A model generated the notes under the pieces. It worked only from the letters and a program-made list of their open reading frames with translations, did no database searches and had not been told where the DNA came from. Positions 60,559-64,000 of a stretch of DNA of 64,000 nucleotides are shown here, piece by piece. Positions within the stretch are counted from its first letter, which is position 1, and every line of letters begins with the position of its first letter. This DNA is from VRUE01 sp963796705 (GTDB taxonomy: Bacteria > Actinomycetota > Thermoleophilia > Solirubrobacterales > 70-9). Made by a program: the position numbers and the translations under genes. The DNA lies in contig CAWCMK010000001.1 of assembly GCA_963796705.1 (NCBI GenBank), positions 310,001 through 374,000 on the forward strand, written 5' to 3'.

Positions 60559-62028
60559 TCAGACGTGCGAGGTGGGCAGGTGCCAGCGGCGCGGCGCGAT
60601 CAGCTCGACCTGCTCTGCGGGCCCCCAGGAGTCCGCCTCGTAGGCGATCACGGGCGGCGGTGCCTCCAGCAGCGGCTCCGATACTTCCCAGAGGCGCTCG
60701 ATCGCCCGGGAGCCGGTGAAGAGGGTGCGGTCGCCGCGCATCACGTCGTGAATCAGGCGTTCGTAGGGCTCAAGTGCCTGCTCGGGGCCACCGAGACTGT
60801 CGGCGTAGCTGAAGCGCATGTGCGCCTCACCCAGCCGCATCGTAGGCCCGGGCACCTTGGCGAGAAATGAGGCGGAGATGCTGCCCGGATCGCCGAGCTC
60901 GAACGTCAGGTGGTCGCGCCCAAAGCCCTCCTCGACCCTCTCGCAGTCGATCGGAAACATGCGCCGGGGGGGCTGATTGAAGGCGATCGTCAGGAGGTGC
61001 CGGCTCTCGGCCAACCGCTTTCCCGAGCGCAGGTAGAACGGCACCCCCTCCCAGCGCCAATTATCGACGAACACCTCGAGGGCGATGAAGGTCTCGGTTT
61101 CCGAATCGGAGGCGACGCCCTCCTCATCGCGGTAGCCGAGGTACTGGCCGCGAACGGCGTTCTCAGGCCGCAGTGGCGGCATCGAGTCGAACACCTTCTC
61201 CCGCTCCAGGCCCAGCGTTCTCGGCTCCAGCGAGGTCGGCGGCTCCATCGCGACGAAGCCGAGCACCTGGAAGAGGTGGGTGACGACCATGTCCCGGAAG
61301 GCGCCGGTTTCCTCATAGAAGCTCCCACGCATCTCGATTGAGAGCGTCTCGGGCACGTCGATCTGCACGTGGTCGATGTGGTTGCGGTTCCAGATCGGCT
61401 CGAACATCCCGTTGGCGAACCGCATTGCGAGAAGGTTCTGCACCGCCTCCCTGCCCAGGTAGTGATCGATTCGGTAGATGCACTGCTCGGCGAAGACCGC
61501 GTGCAGCTTCGCGTTCAGCGAGCGCGCCGACTCGAGATCCGTGCCGAACGGCTTCTCGGTGATGACCCGCGCTCCGTGGCCGAGCCCAACCTCCTTCAGC
61601 GCCTCGACCGCGCTTTCCGCCGAACGCGGCGGCAGCGAGAGATAGAGCAGCATCTTCGCGTCCGCGCCCAACTCGCGGCGAGCCGCAGCGACGGCGTCGG
61701 CGAGCGGCCCGTAGCCGTCGCCGAGCGTGACGTAACTCAGCGAGTCGGCGAACTGGTCCCAGACCGCGGGCTCCGGCGACCTGCGCCCGAACCCGTCGAC
61801 GGAGCTGCGGGCCAGCTGGCGAAACTCCTCATCGTCGTGCTCTGCACGAGCCGCGCCGATAACCCTGAAATGCTCTGGCATCAATCCGAGCCGTGCGAGA
61901 CGGAAGATGCTGGGAAGCAGCCGGCGCTTCGCCAGGTCACCGGTGGCGCCGAGGAGGACGATGATCAGGTCCTCGGGTAGGCGTTGCGCCGATGCCTCGG
62001 CTCCCCGGGGTGCGCTGGCAATACTCAT
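60559..62028 (-). CDS. zwf: Glucose-6-phosphate 1-dehydrogenase
   Basis: 489 aa. Oxidises glucose-6-phosphate to 6-phosphogluconolactone with NAD(P)+, the entry to the pentose phosphate pathway. Nucleotide site LLGATGDLAKRRLLP near residue 26, EKPFGTDLESAR near 158, and the substrate site RIDHYLGREAVQNLLAMRF near 181 with its catalytic His-Asp. The substrate-lactone end part (ESRHLLTIAFNQPPRRMFP) is normal. No other pentose phosphate genes are next to it in the window. ATG 62028. Confidence 0.96.
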   Translation of the reverse strand: MSIASAPRGAEASAQRLPEDLIIVLLGATGDLAKRRLLPSIFRLARLGLMPEHFRVIGAARAEHDDEEFRQLARSSVDGFGRRSPEPAVWDQFADSLSYVTLGDGYGPLADAVAAARRELGADAKMLLYLSLPPRSAESAVEALKEVGLGHGARVITEKPFGTDLESARSLNAKLHAVFAEQCIYRIDHYLGREAVQNLLAMRFANGMFEPIWNRNHIDHVQIDVPETLSIEMRGSFYEETGAFRDMVVTHLFQVLGFVAMEPPTSLEPRTLGLEREKVFDSMPPLRPENAVRGQYLGYRDEEGVASDSETETFIALEVFVDNWRWEGVPFYLRSGKRLAESRHLLTIAFNQPPRRMFPIDCERVEEGFGRDHLTFELGDPGSISASFLAKVPGPTMRLGEAHMRFSYADSLGGPEQALEPYERLIHDVMRGDRTLFTGSRAIERLWEVSEPLLEAPPPVIAYEADSWGPAEQVELIAPRRWHLPTSHV

Positions 62029-62088
62029 CGTCTGAGGCTGACAGATACAACGCCTCCATGCGGCGATCGAAGGTTGGGCTTGATTTCA

Positions 62089-62402
62089 GTGACCGTCTGC
62101 ACGCACCTCGGTCAAGATCAAGATCACCCAGCTGCCTGGGTCGGTGGCTGGCCGCGAGGCAGTGGCTTGCCGCGGGAGACCCCTGGCTGCACCCGCACTC
62201 CTGCCTCGAGTGCAGCAAGGTGGGCTGTTGCGACAGCTCGCCGAACCGTCATGCCGGCGCCCACGCTCACGAAATCGACAACCCGCTGATGCGCTCTCTC
62301 GAGCCCGGCGAGCAGTGGTCGTGGTGTTTCCGGGACTGCTTCGCGCTGCTGATTCCCGAGGTTGAGGGCGAAACCCGGACCCCCCCCTCGCCGCTCGGCT
62401 GA
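62089..62402 (+). pseudogene. UBP-type zinc finger protein, frameshifted
   Basis: GTG 62089 begins VTVCTHLGQ; a second frame gives IKITQLPGSVAG and a third WLAAGDPWLHPHSCLECSKV and GCCDSSPNRHAGAHAHEID, then LEPGEQWSWCFRD. These pieces in order are the bacterial UBP zinc finger of about 100 residues, but two indels (near 62115 and 62158) break it and the second Cys pair is disturbed. Divergent from zwf. Confidence 0.65.
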
Positions 62403-62459
62403 GCGCGGCGCTCCCAGCTCCTTTTTTAACGCCGTTTGGGCCGGCTAGGCTAGGAAGGC

Positions 62460-63596
62460 ATGATCGGCAAAGGCCAACGTCGAGCCGCGGCGCTCGCCAC
62501 ACTCCTAGCGCTGGCGATCCTGGCGCTCGCGCCGGCGCCCCGCGCCGGCGCCTTCATCTACTGGTCGCAGGGTTTTCCGATCGGCAGAGCCAACCTCGAT
62601 GGGACCGACGCTTTGCTGGAGTGGATTCCGTTGCAGCCCAACGACACCTGCGGCGTCGCGGTCAACAGCTCCTACCTCTACTGGAGCGGAATCGGCGCGA
62701 TCGGCCGGGCGAAAATCGACGGCTCGAATCCCGAACCGTACTTTGTGCCAACACCCAACAACAGCTGCGGCATTGCCGTCGATGGCTCCCACATCTACTG
62801 GAACAATCGGACCGCGATCGGCCGCGCCAACCTCGACGGCTCGAATCCCGAACCGGAATTCATCCCCAATGCGGGCGGCTTCACGGCAGGAGTCGCCGTC
62901 AACGGATCCCACATCTACTGGGGCAACAACGGCGAAGGCTACATCGGGCGCGCCAACCTTGACGGAACCGGCGTGGCGCCGAAATTCATCGCCGCCCCCG
63001 GGGACCCCTGCGACGTCGCCCTCACCCCGACGACCCTCTACTGGAGCACGGCCCCCTCGATGTGGGGGCCATCGGGGGTTTTTTCCGAGAGCCTGACCGG
63101 GGGCAAGGTGACAACTCCGAAAACGTTGATCAACTCCCCCGCCGGCTGCGGTGTCGCCGCCAACGAAAAATACCTCTACTGGGCCACCGAAACGCCACGC
63201 GCGATCGGCCGGGCGAACCTCGACGGCTCCGAAGCTGACCTCAGCTTCATCGCCGGTGGCGCCTCCGCCTTCGGCCTCGCGCTCGACTCGCTGAGCGCGC
63301 CGCCCTTCGTCAGCCTCGGCAACCTCCACCTCAACAACCTGCTCGGCACCGCCAGGCTGATCGTCCACATCGGGACGCCGGGACGAATTCGGCTGCAAGG
63401 GAAAGGGGTGAAGCCCGCCTACCGACACCGAGACAGCCCCGGCACCGTCGTGCTCCCGGTGATCCCGATCGGGGGCCTGAAGCACCGGCTTGCGCGGAGC
63501 GGCAGGGCCAAGGTGAGGCTGACGATCACCTTCACACCGCTCGGCGGCACACCCGAACCCCAGCAACGTGCGCTGACCCTGCACAAACGCGGCTGA
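62460..63596 (+). CDS. Secreted six-bladed beta-propeller protein with IGRANLDG repeats
   Basis: 378 aa. Signal peptide (TLLALAILALAPAPRAGA). Six blades repeat the unit IYWSQGFPIGRANLDGTD, IYWNNRTAIGRANLDGSN, LYWATETPRAIGRANLDGSE, close to the YWTD propeller (LDL-receptor class B). Paired Cys in NDTCGVAV and NNSCGIAV mark each blade. A C-terminal Ig-like domain follows (VRLTITFTPLGGTPEPQQRA). Extracellular binding protein of unknown ligand. Confidence 0.8.
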   Translation: MIGKGQRRAAALATLLALAILALAPAPRAGAFIYWSQGFPIGRANLDGTDALLEWIPLQPNDTCGVAVNSSYLYWSGIGAIGRAKIDGSNPEPYFVPTPNNSCGIAVDGSHIYWNNRTAIGRANLDGSNPEPEFIPNAGGFTAGVAVNGSHIYWGNNGEGYIGRANLDGTGVAPKFIAAPGDPCDVALTPTTLYWSTAPSMWGPSGVFSESLTGGKVTTPKTLINSPAGCGVAANEKYLYWATETPRAIGRANLDGSEADLSFIAGGASAFGLALDSLSAPPFVSLGNLHLNNLLGTARLIVHIGTPGRIRLQGKGVKPAYRHRDSPGTVVLPVIPIGGLKHRLARSGRAKVRLTITFTPLGGTPEPQQRALTLHKRG

Positions 63597-63655
63597 GCTC
63601 TGACTCCGAGGCCGCTCGGGGCAGGAAACAAGGGGCCACAGCCGAACGAGCGGGC

Positions 63656-64000
63656 ATGGAGACAGCGTCCGACCCCGCCCCCGCAGCCGAGCGCTGGACC
63701 AGGCGGATCGAGCGATTCAGCGACGCCTTCGGGCTCGTCTTCGTGCTGGTGATGACCGACTACGTCCTCATCTCCCTCCTCTCCCTGGAGGGTTGGAGCG
63801 GGGTCCTGATCGCGGTCGCGACCAGCGCAACCTCAATTTTCGCGCTGGGCAGCTCCCACGTCCGACGGCAGTTCCTGCAAAGCGCCATCGTGCTCTCGGC
63901 GGCAAGCGTGCTGCTCGCGGCGCTCAGCGCCCTGACCGGGGTCCGCTCGGTGTTCGGCATCGTCGCGCTTCTCCAGGTGTCTCTGCTGGCGGTGGCGATG
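63656..64000 (+). CDS. Membrane protein, N-terminal part only
   Basis: ATG 63656; 115 codons are in the window. Residues 1-22 are polar, then four hydrophobic helices appear (FGLVFVLVMTDYVLISLL, VLIAVATSATSIFALG, SAIVLSAASVLLAALSAL, FGIVALLQVSLLAVAM). The arrangement would suit a bacterial potassium-channel-type protein whose pore helix lies beyond the window, but this is a guess. Confidence 0.65.
   Translation, partial: METASDPAPAAERWTRRIERFSDAFGLVFVLVMTDYVLISLLSLEGWSGVLIAVATSATSIFALGSSHVRRQFLQSAIVLSAASVLLAALSALTGVRSVFGIVALLQVSLLAVAM

Noticed and set aside
60449..60643. 64-codon ORF overlapping the end of zwf
   Set aside because: The first 30 residues look helical, but most of the ORF is antisense to zwf and the rest resembles nothing.
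1..64000. CRISPR arrays, rRNA genes, intact insertion sequences, replication origin
   Set aside because: Looked for regularly spaced repeats, transposase motifs, rRNA core sequences and DnaA-box clusters; none seen.

Overview
The window looks like chromosomal DNA of a high-GC actinobacterium, most likely class Thermoleophilia, order Solirubrobacterales (inference). The basis is GC-rich codon use, frequent GTG/TTG starts, and many secreted or lipidated proteins of kinds common in that order: beta-helix proteins ending in a DIGAYE-type segment, TolB-like propellers with Lys/Gly-rich tails, a protein with NSVGTKQIKNNAV-type repeats, and Ca-binding GGxGxD repeat proteins.

Layout. 1-10336: a membrane acyltransferase and SGNH hydrolase pair, a lipoprotein, a zinc-type dehydrogenase, a COG4705-like membrane protein, a class III aminotransferase, an NTF2-like protein, a beta-helix protein and a secreted serpin. 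10634-12710: a tRNA-Arg(ACG) gene, a broken cyclic-nucleotide-domain FAD oxidoreductase, and a 35-nt duplicate of the tRNA 3' half, i.e. a small att-like bracket. 12818-16659: a tight five-gene electron-transfer operon (small membrane protein, ApbE flavin transferase, ferric-reductase-like membrane protein, NuoF-like flavoprotein, ferredoxin) in which every junction is a stop/start overlap and the NuoF-like gene apparently starts at CTG. 16740-29010: lipid and central metabolism (WS/DGAT acyltransferase, thioesterases, pyruvate kinase, P450, PLP aldolase-like enzyme, lactone oxidase, MFS exporter) and tRNA-Ser(GCT).

29085-53447 is a composite genomic island in tRNA-Ser(TGA). A 60-bp direct repeat of the tRNA 3' part recurs exactly at 47564-47623, a 28-nt piece at 50751-50778, and a degenerate copy at 53397-53447. 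Between them lie a full tyrosine recombinase with an excisionase-like protein, a second truncated recombinase, and a concentration of defence-type genes: a Shedu (SduA) nuclease, a complete but multiply frameshifted type I restriction-modification set (hsdM, hsdS, hsdR), another DNA methyltransferase, two PD-(D/E)XK-like proteins, a DUF4145 protein and toxin-antitoxin fragments. Most genes between 35.5 and 47.2 kb carry single-base indels, often in short homopolymers, while the encoded protein stays well preserved. This is either recent decay or uncorrected assembly error.

53875-64000: a Ca-binding repeat protein, an arsenic-type locus (arsR divergent from an aquaporin-FAD reductase pair with overlapping promoters), a frameshifted cupredoxin-like gene, a sulfurtransferase, a DUF1330 protein, glucose-6-phosphate dehydrogenase, a frameshifted UBP-type zinc finger gene, a beta-propeller secreted protein and the start of a membrane protein.
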